Assembly: GCF_022063185.1 (NCBI RefSeq)
Contig: NZ_CP091913.1
Coordinates: 512,501-576,500, forward strand
Length of the DNA: 64,000 bases
Reading direction: 5' to 3'
Source: Nostoc sp. UHCC 0870
GTDB lineage: Bacteria > Cyanobacteriota > Cyanobacteriia > Cyanobacteriales > Nostocaceae
In this document: piece after piece, positions 38,330-47,670 of the stretch
Layout: each line of letters starts with the position of its first letter
Position numbering within the stretch: position 1 is the stretch's first letter
The notes under the pieces: model-generated
The model's database searches: none
What the model was told of the DNA's origin: nothing
The model's input: only the letters and a program-made list of their open reading frames with translations
Program-made: the position numbers and the translations under genes

Positions 38330-39115
38330 ATGTCTTCTCCATTTCCGGGAATGAATCCTTATTTAGAAAACCCTGGTGTATGGCCAGGAGTACATCATTT
38401 ATTAATTAGTGAAATTGCCAGATTTTTATCTCCTCAGCTACGTCCTAAATATCGGGTTGCTGTTGAAGTACGTATGTATGAAGCAAGTGGAGACAATGCA
38501 CTACTTGTAGGCATTCCTGATGTGATAGTACAACGGTCTGGGAATGTAACCAATCGACAAATTACTAATGTGGCTGTTGCAACTCCTACAGCACAACCTT
38601 TGAGGGTGAAAATTCCGACACCTGAAATTATTAAAGAAGGTTATTTAGAGATACGAGAAGCAGGTACAGATGCGGTAGTAACTACTATTGAAATTCTCTC
38701 TCCCACAAATAAGCGTAATGGTAAAGGAAGACAGGTATATGAAGAAAAACGGCAACAAGTTTTAGGAAGTAAAACCCATTTAGTAGAGATTGATTTATTA
38801 CGCAAAGGCGAACCAATGCCATTTTTTGATCATAATATTGAGAGTCAATATCGAATTTTAGTTTGTAGAGGTGATCGCCGTCCCTATGCTGATTTATATG
38901 CCTTTAATTTACGAGATACAATTCCCTCTTTCCCCTTACCTTTGCGAACTGATGATAGCGAACCAACCATAGATTTACAGTCATTATTAAACAGTGTATA
39001 TGATATTTCTGGCTATGATTTAGTCTTAGATTATAGTCAAGAATCAATACCCCCATTATCTGAAGCAGACGCAGCTTGGGTTGACGCAGTTTTGCGGGAA
39101 CAGGAATTACGTTAA
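38330..39115 (+). CDS. DUF4058 family protein
   Basis: A 261-residue protein with the DUF4058 signature start SPFPGMNPYLENPGVWPGVH and core TTIEILSPTNKRNGKGRQVY. These proteins are abundant in cyanobacteria; their role is unknown, though the core (IEILSPxNK) resembles restriction-nuclease-like folds. There is no signal peptide. The gene stands alone, 93 bases after ubiD. The ATG at 38330 fits the family N-terminus. Confidence 0.88.
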   Translation: MSSPFPGMNPYLENPGVWPGVHHLLISEIARFLSPQLRPKYRVAVEVRMYEASGDNALLVGIPDVIVQRSGNVTNRQITNVAVATPTAQPLRVKIPTPEIIKEGYLEIREAGTDAVVTTIEILSPTNKRNGKGRQVYEEKRQQVLGSKTHLVEIDLLRKGEPMPFFDHNIESQYRILVCRGDRRPYADLYAFNLRDTIPSFPLPLRTDDSEPTIDLQSLLNSVYDISGYDLVLDYSQESIPPLSEADAAWVDAVLREQELR

Positions 39116-39118
39116 ACT

Positions 39119-39275
39119 CGCTCCTTTTGGGCGGAAAAATCCAAGTTTTCTCTTGGCGCAGCCTCTGTCTACGACACGCTCCGCGTTGGCGTAGCCTCTC
39201 GGAGAGAACGTAGAGAAGGTAGGTAGAAACCCCATCCCTCATCCCTCCCTGCGGGACGCTGCGCGAATGTGGGTG
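39119..39275. repeat. Palindrome-rich intergenic sequence
   Basis: A GC-rich stretch with inverted units such as TTGGCGTAGCCTCTCGG and CTCCGCGTTGGCG, a type scattered through Nostoc intergenic DNA. It lies between the convergent DUF4058 and SDR genes and is non-coding. Confidence 0.55.
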
Positions 39276-39282
39276 GCTGTAT

Positions 39283-40056
39283 TTAATTCATGCGCCGATT
39301 AACTAGGGTAGCACTAGCTTGATCTACGGGCATGAGTATGACTTCATTAATATTGACATGGGGCGATCGCGTCGTACAAAATAAAACCACATCAGCCACA
39401 TCATCCGGTGTTAGCGGCGTAACTCCCTGATAAACTTTTTTGGCGCGTTCAGTATCACCGTGAAACCGCACATCACTAAATTCTGTTTCCACCATACCGG
39501 GGTCAACGGAAGTTACACGAATGGGAGTACCTAAGAGGTCTTGTTTTAAACCTTCAGAAATCGCCTTCACAGCCGCTTTTGTAGAACAGTAGACATTCCC
39601 GCCAGGATAAGTTTGATGTCCTGCAATTGAACCGATATTCACCACATGACCACGGCCACGATTTACCATCCCTGGAACAACATAACGGGTGAGGTACAGC
39701 AAACCCTTGATATTGGTATCAATCATTTCTTCCCAGTCTTGATAGTCGCCTTCATGCAGCTTATCTAAACCGCGACTCAAGCCAGCATTATTAATCAGAA
39801 TATCTATATCTGACCAATCTGGGGGGAGGCTAGACATAGCAGATTCTACAGCAGAGCGATCACGCACATCTAGCTGTATTAAATGAACCTGTGCAGACGT
39901 TACATTTAACGTTTCTACAAGTTGCTGTAACTTATCTAACCGCCGCGCCGCTAAAATTAGTTTTGCACCCGCATCAGCAAAAACTTTGGCGCAAGCAGCA
40001 CCGATACCGCTACTTGCACCAGTAATTAAGACAATCTGATTTTTGAGAAAAACCAT
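39283..40056 (-). CDS. Short-chain dehydrogenase/reductase (YdfG-like)
   Basis: A 257-residue classical SDR. The cofactor motif is TGASSGIGAACAKVF, with the basic AARR just after strand 2 suggesting NADP(H) preference. NNAG follows, and the catalytic Ser-Tyr-Lys appear as INIGSIAGHQ, YCSTKAAVKA. The pattern is closest to the YdfG/3-hydroxy acid dehydrogenase group (serine or 3-hydroxypropionate oxidation), but the substrate is uncertain. STRRs border the start. Confidence 0.85.
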   Translation of the reverse strand: MVFLKNQIVLITGASSGIGAACAKVFADAGAKLILAARRLDKLQQLVETLNVTSAQVHLIQLDVRDRSAVESAMSSLPPDWSDIDILINNAGLSRGLDKLHEGDYQDWEEMIDTNIKGLLYLTRYVVPGMVNRGRGHVVNIGSIAGHQTYPGGNVYCSTKAAVKAISEGLKQDLLGTPIRVTSVDPGMVETEFSDVRFHGDTERAKKVYQGVTPLTPDDVADVVLFCTTRSPHVNINEVILMPVDQASATLVNRRMN

Positions 40057-40278
40057 TTTAATTCGTAATTCGTAATTCGTAATTCGTAATTCGTAATGGG
40101 GACTGGGGATTGGGGACTGGGGACTGGGGACTGGGGACTGGGGACTGGGGACTAGGATTAGTATTTGTTACTTATTACTTTTTACTTATTACTCAGCACT
40201 CAGCACTCCCTACTCCCTACTCCCTACTCCCTACTCCCTACTCCTTACTCAGCACTCAGCACTCCCTACTCAGCACTT
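40057..40278. repeat. Three adjacent STRR arrays
   Basis: AATTCGT units (40061-40097), GGGGACT units (40097-40152), and ACTCAGC/CTCCCTA units (40191-40278). Together they fill almost the whole gap between the SDR and NTF2-like genes. Confidence 0.9.
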
Positions 40279-41107
40279 ACTTTCTGACAACTTGCAGACG
40301 CTGAGTAACTATTGTCATTCCACCACCGCGAAGAATCACAGCAGAAATCCAGCGATTACCGGGGGTAGATGGGGCTCGTCCGATTTTGAATAGACCACCA
40401 GAATTGAGTGGCTTTAAATCTACACTGGTGGGGTTGAGATACTTCGAGGCTTGAATTGGTTCTTCTAATGCTGTTCCCAAGAGTAAATCATCACCCAAGG
40501 GTTCTTGAACGATCGCATCAAAATTGTACTGCTGTCCGACTTTAACTTGTTGTGGTAATTTCACATCTATTTGGGGTGGCTTGCTACCAGAAGTTAGTAA
40601 GGTACGTTCTGATAAAACATCTTGACGCACAATTTTACCGCCTGTGATGCGTTGACGAGATTTAATGGTGGTATTCAGTGCCAAATTATTGCTGTTTGCT
40701 GAGGGTAAACTGGTGATGTTAGTTACAGTTTCCGCAATGATGCTGTTACCTTCAGACTTCCAAGATTGTAGTTGTGTGCTGTAGCGCAAATTTGGGTGGC
40801 GTTTCCAGAATGTCACCAACGCTTTCTCCATTGTTTGACGGTTTAATCCGTCTCCGTGGGTGAAAATAGGACTGTAGTATTGCAAAACTCCTTTGACATC
40901 GCCTTTACTAGCGGCTGCATCAATTTGCGTTAACAGATTTTTGACTGTGGCGGGTGCATTTTGGACGTTATTACTTTGGGCGATTTCCACAGCTTGGGCG
41001 GGTTGCCAATTATTAACGAAACCAAGCGAGAATACAGACAAAATCAACGCAATGCCTGTGGAAAGATTGCTTTGGCGTTTGAGTAACAATAAAATAGTGT
41101 TGGTCAT
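40277..41107 (-). CDS. Secreted protein with NTF2-like domain
   Basis: A 276-residue protein with a signal peptide (hydrophobic TGIALILSVFSLGF, cleavage near QAVEIAQ). An NTF2/SnoaL-like domain follows at about 52-150 (LLTQIDAAASKGDVKGVLQY ... RQDVLSERTLL). The C-terminal part is beta-rich (VKVGQQYNFDAIVQEP). Such domains often bind small ligands. The function is unknown. It is divergent from murG, with 84 bases between the starts. Confidence 0.65.
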   Translation of the reverse strand: MTNTILLLLKRQSNLSTGIALILSVFSLGFVNNWQPAQAVEIAQSNNVQNAPATVKNLLTQIDAAASKGDVKGVLQYYSPIFTHGDGLNRQTMEKALVTFWKRHPNLRYSTQLQSWKSEGNSIIAETVTNITSLPSANSNNLALNTTIKSRQRITGGKIVRQDVLSERTLLTSGSKPPQIDVKLPQQVKVGQQYNFDAIVQEPLGDDLLLGTALEEPIQASKYLNPTSVDLKPLNSGGLFKIGRAPSTPGNRWISAVILRGGGMTIVTQRLQVVRK

Positions 41108-41191
41108 GGGTAAGACTTTACTGATTGGAGTACAGAAGGTCAGGAAATTGTTTTATCTTAGTGAAGCTAGGAGCTAAACGGTAGAGTTTGA

Positions 41192-42262
41192 ATGACAAAC
41201 ACACCCATAAAATTACTAATAGCTGCCAGTGGGACTGGTGGACACTTGTTTCCGGCGATCGCATTGGCAGAAAAACTACCAGAATATGAGATTGAATGGC
41301 TAGGTGTCCCCAATCGGTTAGAAACCCAGCTTGTCCCTCAACAGTATCATTTGCATACTATTGCAGTTGAAGGGTTTCAGCAAGGGTTGAGCATTGCTTC
41401 TTTACTAACATTGGGTAAACTCATTAGCGCAGTTTTCCAGGTGCGGCGACTCTTGAAGCAAGGTAATTTTCAAGGAGTGTTTACCACCGGGGGTTATATT
41501 GCGGGGCCAGCAGTAATTGCGGCGCGTTCTTTGGGTTTACCTGTAGTTTTTCACGAATCAAACGCTTTACCCGGTAAGGTAACTCGTTTCTTTGGCCCTT
41601 GGTGTACTGTCGTCGCCTTGGGATTTGACGTGGCGAGTAAGTATTTACCCCGTGCTAACAATGTCTGTGTGGGTACTCCCGTCCGTTCTCAATTCCTAGA
41701 TGCAGGTAGTCTAAAACTAGATTTAGCTATTCCTGAAAATGTTCCCTTAATTGTGGTTTTTGGTGGTAGTCAAGGCGCAGTGGCGGTAAATAAGTTGGTG
41801 CGCGAGTCCGCGTCAGCTTGGTTTGATGCTGGTGCTTATGTAGTGCATTTAACAGGCAGTCTCGATCCTGATGCGGGGAGTCTCACTCATCCCCAGTATA
41901 TAGAATTACCTTTTTATGATGATATGGCGGCATTGTTGCAACGCGCTAATTTAGCCATTAGTCGTTCTGGTGCAGGTAGCTTAACAGAATTAGCTGTGTG
42001 TGGTGTCCCAGCAATTTTAATTCCCTATCCCTTTGCAGCCGAAGACCATCAATCTTACAACGCCGAGGTCTTTACTCAACCGGGTGCAGCTTTAAGTTTT
42101 AAACAATCGGAGTTAACAGCAGAGTTATTACAAACTCAAGTTTTAAATTTATTGCGATCGCCAGATGAGTTAACTAAAATGGCGGAGAATGCAAAAGCGA
42201 TCGCAGTTCCTGATAGTGCTGACAAGTTAGCTTCTTTAGTGCGGGAAGTGGTGGAAAGTTAA
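41192..42262 (+). CDS. murG: MurG, lipid II-forming GlcNAc transferase
   Basis: A 356-residue GT28 glycosyltransferase that transfers GlcNAc from UDP-GlcNAc to lipid I at the inner face of the membrane, giving lipid II. Motifs are ASGTGGHLFPAIALAE (G loop 1), TTGGYIAGPAVIAA, FGGSQGAVAVN, and SRSGAGSLTELAVCGVPAI with PYPFAAEDHQSYNA. Length is normal. It is not in a mur/dcw cluster, as is usual in cyanobacteria. ATG 41192. Confidence 0.95.
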   Translation: MTNTPIKLLIAASGTGGHLFPAIALAEKLPEYEIEWLGVPNRLETQLVPQQYHLHTIAVEGFQQGLSIASLLTLGKLISAVFQVRRLLKQGNFQGVFTTGGYIAGPAVIAARSLGLPVVFHESNALPGKVTRFFGPWCTVVALGFDVASKYLPRANNVCVGTPVRSQFLDAGSLKLDLAIPENVPLIVVFGGSQGAVAVNKLVRESASAWFDAGAYVVHLTGSLDPDAGSLTHPQYIELPFYDDMAALLQRANLAISRSGAGSLTELAVCGVPAILIPYPFAAEDHQSYNAEVFTQPGAALSFKQSELTAELLQTQVLNLLRSPDELTKMAENAKAIAVPDSADKLASLVREVVES

Positions 42263-42274
42263 TTAATTTCCCAT

Positions 42275-43099
42275 TCAACCAGCATCTGGATCAATACCTA
42301 ATTCCCGTAATTTAGCGACCATTGCGGCTTGACGCTGACGTTCAATTTCCAATTGGGCGATCGCATCATCAGCACGTTGACGTTCCTGTTCTGCACGTTG
42401 ATGTTCCTGTTCTGCACGTTGACGTTCCTGTTCTGCACGCTGACGTTCTTCTTCTGCTTGTTCGGAACTCCACAGCAACAGGTTATCCTTTGCATCCCAC
42501 CATCGCAACCAATTTATATTTAACCCTAAGCGATTTCCCTGCCAAATTCCCAAAAATAAATCCAACTCAGGAATCCAAAAGCGTCCTGATTCTGATGGTG
42601 TTTGTAAAGTATACTGACCATTTTCCAGACGGTGAACTTCTAAAGTGACTTCATAAGGATTAAAAATCACATAGACGGGAACTTGTAAAATTTTTTCATA
42701 AAAGTAGAGTTTCCCGTAAGGAAAGGTGGGACGAATGGAATATTCTGTGTTGTCGCTGTCCGAAAGAAATTCCATCACCACAGCCACTGGTTCGCCTTCA
42801 ATATTAGGTGTGTAGCTACGACGAATTACCCCTGTACCCACAGGTAAGACACGCGGTACATATAACCAATCTGGTGCTTTAACAACTGTTTTTTGGTTAA
42901 TATTGGCGACAAGACCAAAATTAGATGCAATTAGCATTTCTGGTTGAATGCGATTAGCTGCATCTAAAGCATCTGTTAACGCAGCTGCAAGAGAAGGCTG
43001 TTGAATATTTTCCACTGGATCGTCGGGAAGAATAAAGTCGTCTGGGAGTTTTTCCCAAGTCACTGTGGGGGTTTGACGCTGGGGTGCTGCTAAAACCAT
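42275..43099 (-). CDS. Uma2-family (DUF820) protein with charged repeat tail
   Basis: A 274-residue protein. Residues about 20-205 form a Uma2/DUF820 restriction-nuclease-like domain (PVAVVMEFLSDSDNTEYSIR, KLYFYEKILQVPVYVIFNP). The end is a coiled coil formed by repeated RAEQERQ heptads at about 220-250, encoded by an almost exact 21-base tandem repeat at about 42380-42450. Uma2 proteins are greatly expanded in cyanobacteria without a settled role. Convergent with murG, 12 bases apart. A second Uma2 protein lies at 61364. Confidence 0.85.
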   Translation of the reverse strand: MVLAAPQRQTPTVTWEKLPDDFILPDDPVENIQQPSLAAALTDALDAANRIQPEMLIASNFGLVANINQKTVVKAPDWLYVPRVLPVGTGVIRRSYTPNIEGEPVAVVMEFLSDSDNTEYSIRPTFPYGKLYFYEKILQVPVYVIFNPYEVTLEVHRLENGQYTLQTPSESGRFWIPELDLFLGIWQGNRLGLNINWLRWWDAKDNLLLWSSEQAEEERQRAEQERQRAEQEHQRAEQERQRADDAIAQLEIERQRQAAMVAKLRELGIDPDAG

Positions 43100-43171
43100 G
43101 ATGATAATAAAATTATCGCTGGTGTTTTTATAAAGCTAATTGTCAATATTTTACGTTAGTTTTGAAGGCTC

Positions 43172-43197
43172 GTAGTAAGGACTTTAGTCCTTACTAC
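43172..43197. repeat. Dispersed palindrome (GGACTTTAGTCC family), compact copy
   Basis: The perfect 12-base arms GTAGTAAGGACT and AGTCCTTACTAC are separated by TT. Same family as 8083-8131. Confidence 0.8.
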
Positions 43198-43290
43198 AAA
43201 AAAAGCTTATATCAGGGTGTTCCGTACACACAGATACAAGTAAGGGCGTACATTTGTACACCCCTACAAACGAAATGATGATCGAAAAAA

Positions 43291-44658
43291 CTAGACCTTG
43301 ACAGGTTGTCTATTGTTTGTTGATGTGTAATGACTTTTATCATTACTATTATCCACTTTGGCAAATGCTAATGATTCTTCACCGATAATCAATCTTGCGC
43401 CACGTTTGCGGGTGATGTAGTTCCACCCCCACTGAATCATTACTAATAGTTTTTGGTCAAACTCAATCAAGAAGTAGATGTGAATGAATAGCCAGAATAA
43501 CCATGCAGAGAAGCCTTCCATATTGATAAAGCCTAAGTCTACAACGGCTTCATTTTGTCCAATCATGGCTAGATTACCGTGATTAGTATAGTTAAAGGCT
43601 GGCAAAGTTTGACCTCGCAGGCGTTTTCTCACCAATTGAGCAACGTATTCGCCTTCTTGTTTGGCGACTGGTGCAACTCCTGGGAGGGGTTGACCATTTT
43701 GATGAGAGAAGTTGGCTAAATCTCCCACAACAAAAATATTCTTGTGTCCTTTAATACTTAAGTCAGGTTCTACGATCACTCGTCCGGCGCGATCGCATTC
43801 CACCCCAGTTCGTTCTGCTAAAACTTTCCCCATTGTGGAAGCTTGCACACCTGCTGCCCATAATACAGTCTTGGCGGCAATTTCTTTGAATTCATCGCCT
43901 TGTTTGAGGGTAACGATGTCGTTGTCAATATTTGTCACTCTGGTGTTAGTTTGGATAATCACACCTAACTTTTCCAGAGATGCGGCGGCTGATTGCGATA
44001 AATCTGCGGTAAAAGCTGGGAGGATGCGATCGCCCCCTTGTAATAGTAAAATTCTGGTTTCTGAGGTGTCGATGTCGCGGAAATCTTCTTTGAGAGTTTT
44101 ATATGCCAATTCTGCGATCGCACCTGATAATTCTACACCTGTTGGTCCACCGCCCACAATCACGAAAGTCAACAAAGCACGGCGTTTTTCAGGGTCAGTT
44201 TCTTTTTCTGCGGCTTCAAATGCTGAAAATATCCGGTGACGTATTTCTATCGCATCTTCAAGAGTTTTCAAGCCAGGAGCAAATTCTTTCCAGTTATCTT
44301 TACCAAAATAGGAATGCTTTGCACCTGTGGCTACAATTAATGTATCATATGGTACTACTTGATCATCCAGAATAACTTGTTGTGCTTCTGGATCAATATC
44401 ATTTACTTCTCCCAGCAACACTTTTGTATTCTTGCTTTTGCTGAGTAAAGATCGTAGTGGTGAGGAAATATCAGCAGGTGATAGCGTACCTGTAGCAACT
44501 TGATATAAAAGCGGCTGAAATAAATGAAAGTTACGTTTATCGATGAGAGTAATCTTTACATTCGCTGTTTTCAGTGCTTTTGCTGCATACAGTCCACCAA
44601 AGCCACCACCAACGATTACAACCTGATGCGGTGGATTCTTCTTACGTGCGGCTACCAT
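43291..44658 (-). CDS. Type II NAD(P)H dehydrogenase (NDH-2), paralogue 1
   Basis: A 455-residue flavoprotein that oxidises NAD(P)H and reduces plastoquinone without proton pumping. The FAD motif is VIVGGGFGGLYAAKAL, the NAD(P)H motif VIVGGGPTGVELSGAIAEL, and the second FAD site is NIFVVGDLANF. The C-terminal amphipathic and hydrophobic stretch (FSAWLFWLFIHIYFLIEFD) anchors it to the membrane. It is about 85% alike to the gene 410 bases upstream at 45068, so a tandem duplication. The two differ most at the C-terminal tail and in the 215-290 region. Confidence 0.92.
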   Translation of the reverse strand: MVAARKKNPPHQVVIVGGGFGGLYAAKALKTANVKITLIDKRNFHLFQPLLYQVATGTLSPADISSPLRSLLSKSKNTKVLLGEVNDIDPEAQQVILDDQVVPYDTLIVATGAKHSYFGKDNWKEFAPGLKTLEDAIEIRHRIFSAFEAAEKETDPEKRRALLTFVIVGGGPTGVELSGAIAELAYKTLKEDFRDIDTSETRILLLQGGDRILPAFTADLSQSAAASLEKLGVIIQTNTRVTNIDNDIVTLKQGDEFKEIAAKTVLWAAGVQASTMGKVLAERTGVECDRAGRVIVEPDLSIKGHKNIFVVGDLANFSHQNGQPLPGVAPVAKQEGEYVAQLVRKRLRGQTLPAFNYTNHGNLAMIGQNEAVVDLGFINMEGFSAWLFWLFIHIYFLIEFDQKLLVMIQWGWNYITRKRGARLIIGEESLAFAKVDNSNDKSHYTSTNNRQPVKV

Positions 44659-44798
44659 AAGAAATATTTCCTTGTGTTAAGCAATTTGTAACTATTCTTA
44701 ATAAATAAGTAACAAAATCATGAGATTTGTTGCAGCTTATGTTGAACACTTGGAAAAATAATGAAATTAATCAAAGTTACCAAGCTCTGTTGGAGCGG

Positions 44799-45055
44799 GT
44801 ATAGGGGTATAGGGGTATAGGGGTATAGGGGTATAAGGGTATAGGGGTATAAGGGTATAGGGGTATAAGGGTATAGGGGTATAGGGGTATAGGGGTATAG
44901 GGGTGTGGGGGGAAGAAAGAGCAGCCAAGCTAACCCTTGGGTTAAAAGCCATGCTCTTTGGGGTAACGGTGTTGGGTTGTTTTTCAATCCCCGTCCAACA
45001 CCTTCAACCCTTCAACCCTTACACCCTTACACCCTTACACCCTTACACCCCTAAT
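44799..45055 (-). repeat. Composite repeat: STRR-flanked 115-bp unit, copy 2
   Basis: AGGGGTAT heptamer-type units (44799-44905) precede an inverted copy (44901-45022) of the unit at 10582-10700. Shared segments include GGGGAAGAAAGAGCAGCC and TAACCCTTGGGTTAAAAGCC. TTACACCC units (45016-45052) close the element. It separates the two NDH-2 genes. Confidence 0.8.
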
Positions 45056-45067
45056 GAAGCAAAAATC

Positions 45068-46429
45068 CTAGACATTAACTGGTAGCCTCTTTTCTGTAGG
45101 CTGGTAATTACTGCTATGGTTAACAGTTTTTACTTCTAGAGAAGTTTCTTGACCTGTAATCAATCTTGCGCCACGATTACGAGTGAGATAATTCCATCCC
45201 CACTGAATCATTACTACTAACTTATTGTCAAACTCGATTAAGAAGTAGATGTGAATTACTAGCCAGAATAACCATGCAAAGAAGCCTTTCAACTTCATAA
45301 AGCCTAAGTCTACAACGGCTGCATTTTGTCCAATCATGGCTAAACTACCGTGATCAGTATAGTTAAATGCTGGCAGAGTTTGACCTTGTAAACGTTTTTG
45401 CACCAATGCGGCGACGTATTCACCTTCTTGTTTGGCGACTGGCGCAACACCTGGAAGGGGTTTACTGTTTTGGTGAGAGAAGTTAGCTAAGTCTCCCACG
45501 ACGAAAATATTGTTGTGTCCCTTAATACTTAAGTCTGGTTCTACAATAACTCGTCCGGCGCGATCGCATTCTACATCTGTGCGTTCTGCTAAGACTTTCC
45601 CCATTGCGGAGGCTTTCACACCCGCAGCCCATAATACAGTCTTGGAGGCAATTTCTTTAACTTCATCGCCTTGTTTAATGGTAACAATATCATTTTCAAT
45701 ATTCGTTACCATCGTTTTTGTGTTGACAACCACACCCAACTGTTGCAAAGATGCTTCTGCTTCCTGTGATAATTCTGGCGCAAAGGGTGGGAGAACTCGA
45801 TCTAATCCTTCTAGGAGAATAACTTGCGCTTCTGTGGTGTCGATGTTGCGGAAATCTTGTTTGAGGGTTTGGTATGCCAACTCAGCGATCGCACCTGCTA
45901 ATTCTACCCCGGTAGGGCCTCCACCCACAATCACAAAAGTCAACCAAGCCTGGCGTTTTGCTGGATCTTTTTCTTTTTCTGCGGCTTCAAAGGCTGTAAA
46001 AATTCGCCGACGCATTTCAATTGCATCTTCTACAGTCTTCAAACCTGGCGCAAATTCTTCCCAGTTATCTTTACCGAAATATGAATGCTTCGCGCCTGTA
46101 GCCACAATTAAGGTATCGTAGGGTATTTTCTCATCACCCAACATTACTTGTTGTGCTTCTGGGTCAATATCATTAACTTCTCCTAGCAACACTTTTGTAT
46201 TCTTGCTCTTGCTCAAGACTGCACGCAAGGGTGAGGAAATATCTGCTGGTGATAGCGTCCCGGTGGCGACTTGGTACAGTAGTGGCTGAAATAGGTGAAA
46301 GTTCCGTTTGTCAATCAGGGTAACTTCTACCTTAGCTGTCTTCAGTGCTTTTGCCGCATAAAGTCCACCAAAACCACCTCCAACAATCACTACTTGATGA
46401 GGTGGTTTGTTGTCAAGTGCATCTACCAT
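45068..46429 (-). CDS. Type II NAD(P)H dehydrogenase (NDH-2), paralogue 2
   Basis: A 453-residue NDH-2, tandem paralogue of 43291-44658. It has the same motifs: VIVGGGFGGLYAAKAL, VIVGGGPTGVELAGAIAEL, NIFVVGDLANF, and membrane tail FFAWLFWLVIHIYFLIEFD. Both start after a conserved GGAAATTTTTCTTATGGT-like leader, which shows the duplication included the ribosome site. Both are probably functional, since no motif is lost in either. Respiratory NADH oxidation or redox sensing of the plastoquinone pool is the known role of the family. Confidence 0.92.
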   Translation of the reverse strand: MVDALDNKPPHQVVIVGGGFGGLYAAKALKTAKVEVTLIDKRNFHLFQPLLYQVATGTLSPADISSPLRAVLSKSKNTKVLLGEVNDIDPEAQQVMLGDEKIPYDTLIVATGAKHSYFGKDNWEEFAPGLKTVEDAIEMRRRIFTAFEAAEKEKDPAKRQAWLTFVIVGGGPTGVELAGAIAELAYQTLKQDFRNIDTTEAQVILLEGLDRVLPPFAPELSQEAEASLQQLGVVVNTKTMVTNIENDIVTIKQGDEVKEIASKTVLWAAGVKASAMGKVLAERTDVECDRAGRVIVEPDLSIKGHNNIFVVGDLANFSHQNSKPLPGVAPVAKQEGEYVAALVQKRLQGQTLPAFNYTDHGSLAMIGQNAAVVDLGFMKLKGFFAWLFWLVIHIYFLIEFDNKLVVMIQWGWNYLTRNRGARLITGQETSLEVKTVNHSSNYQPTEKRLPVNV

Positions 46430-46874
46430 AAGAAAAATTTCCTTGTGTTACGAACGCTGTAACTATTCTTAACAAATTTGTATCAAAATTGTCACAATAT
46501 TTTCTGTTCACTCTGCACATATAAAAAAGTTATTAAAGTGATTAAAGCTACATTTTTTAGTTATGAAACTTACACAATTTGTCTATCTATATTCCGGTAG
46601 TATCTATCTGCATGGTTTTGAGGCGTTATGCAGTTGTAATGCAAAATTATAGTAAAGCCATCACATCACCCAGACAAAGTATCTATATTGACATTGATAT
46701 CAGTACAGCTTACATTGAGAAATGTAAATATTTAAGTTTACAAAATTTCAAATTGCCTCTTAATAAAAAGCTGGCATAACCTTTACCTTGATTCATTTTA
46801 CTTATCAGTTCTTGACGAAAACCAAAAACTAAGGTTTACTAAAAATAACGAGCGTTCGATATAAAAAAGACATT
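46430..46874. other. AT-rich intergenic region before the TetR gene
   Basis: No convincing gene. Near the right end, AACGAGCGTTCGAT (about 46849-46862) is an imperfect palindrome 13 bases before the TetR start. It may be its operator, but that is a guess from position. Confidence 0.35.
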
Positions 46875-47459
46875 ATGCCTAAAGTTGTGGATCATGAGCA
46901 ATACCGCAAAGAACTGCTCGGTAAGTGTTTTGATTTATTTGCTACAAAAAGCTATGGTTCGATCACCATGAGAGAAATTGCTCAAGGTTTAAACGTTTCT
47001 ACAGGGACGCTGTATCACTACTTTCCTAGTAAACAGACTTTGTTTGAGCAATTAGTAGAAGAAATTAGCCAACAAGATGTGAGTGCAGCCTTAGCTGAAA
47101 TGAGGGGTTCAAAAACCCTGGAAGAGACGATGACAGCCTTGGGAAAATATTTAGTAAAAAACGAAGATTACTTGATTAAATGGACATATATTTGGGTGGA
47201 TTTTTGTCAGCACCAAGACATTAATGAATTAAGAAATAATAATGTATTCAAACGTGCTAATAGAAATTATCAACAGGCAGTATGTGAGGTATTAGGTGTA
47301 CAAGATACAGCCCTTGCTTCCTTTGTATTGAGCTTAGTAAATGGCTTAATTTTAGAAAAGCTTTGGTGTAATGAAACGATTGATTTTGTTGAGCAATGTA
47401 CATTGCTAGGCAAAATGATCACGGCTTATTTAGGACACAAGGTAACAGTTTTTCAATAA
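46875..47459 (+). CDS. TetR/AcrR-family repressor
   Basis: A 194-residue regulator. The N-terminal HTH reads SYGSITMREIAQGLNVSTGT followed by LYHYFPSKQTLFEQLV, the strongly conserved TetR signature. The C-terminal ligand domain is not assignable. It lies upstream of, and on the same strand as, a DevBCA-type exporter, a common arrangement in which the repressor controls the exporter and itself. ATG 46875. Confidence 0.9.
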   Translation: MPKVVDHEQYRKELLGKCFDLFATKSYGSITMREIAQGLNVSTGTLYHYFPSKQTLFEQLVEEISQQDVSAALAEMRGSKTLEETMTALGKYLVKNEDYLIKWTYIWVDFCQHQDINELRNNNVFKRANRNYQQAVCEVLGVQDTALASFVLSLVNGLILEKLWCNETIDFVEQCTLLGKMITAYLGHKVTVFQ

Positions 47460-47463
47460 GGTT

Positions 47464-47518
47464 CTCTGTGTCTCTGTGGTAAGAAATTTTAAACCACAGA
47501 GGCACGGAGACACAGAGA
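47464..47518. repeat. Dispersed CTCTGTG palindrome, copy 1
   Basis: Inverted arms CTCTGTGTCTCTGTGGT and ACCACAGAGGCACGGAGACA flank an AT-rich loop, right after the TetR stop. A second copy sits between devC and devA (50253-50311). It may act as an mRNA stability or termination structure. Confidence 0.75.
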
Positions 47519-47670
47519 GAAGAAGGAATGAGTTTTTATCGTAAATTCAAGGGTTTAAGACCCCTAGGTCTACACGTAGTATCAGTTGAGTTGGGGTTTA
47601 AATCCCTAACTCCAACTGTCTTTAATTTTGAATTTTGAATTTTTAATTTTGAATTGTTAATGAGGGGAAT

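Noticed and set aside
44718..44987. Tyr-Pro-Leu-Ile repeat protein on the minus strand
   Set aside because: It is the translation of the AGGGGTAT tandem repeat; no start context or homology.
45510..46121. Long antisense frames over both NDH-2 genes (also 43712-44239)
   Set aside because: They mirror the conserved coding strand, and their similarity follows from the duplicated NDH-2 genes.
46579..46779. 66-codon frame upstream of tetR
   Set aside because: AT-rich spacer with no ribosome site or recognisable sequence.
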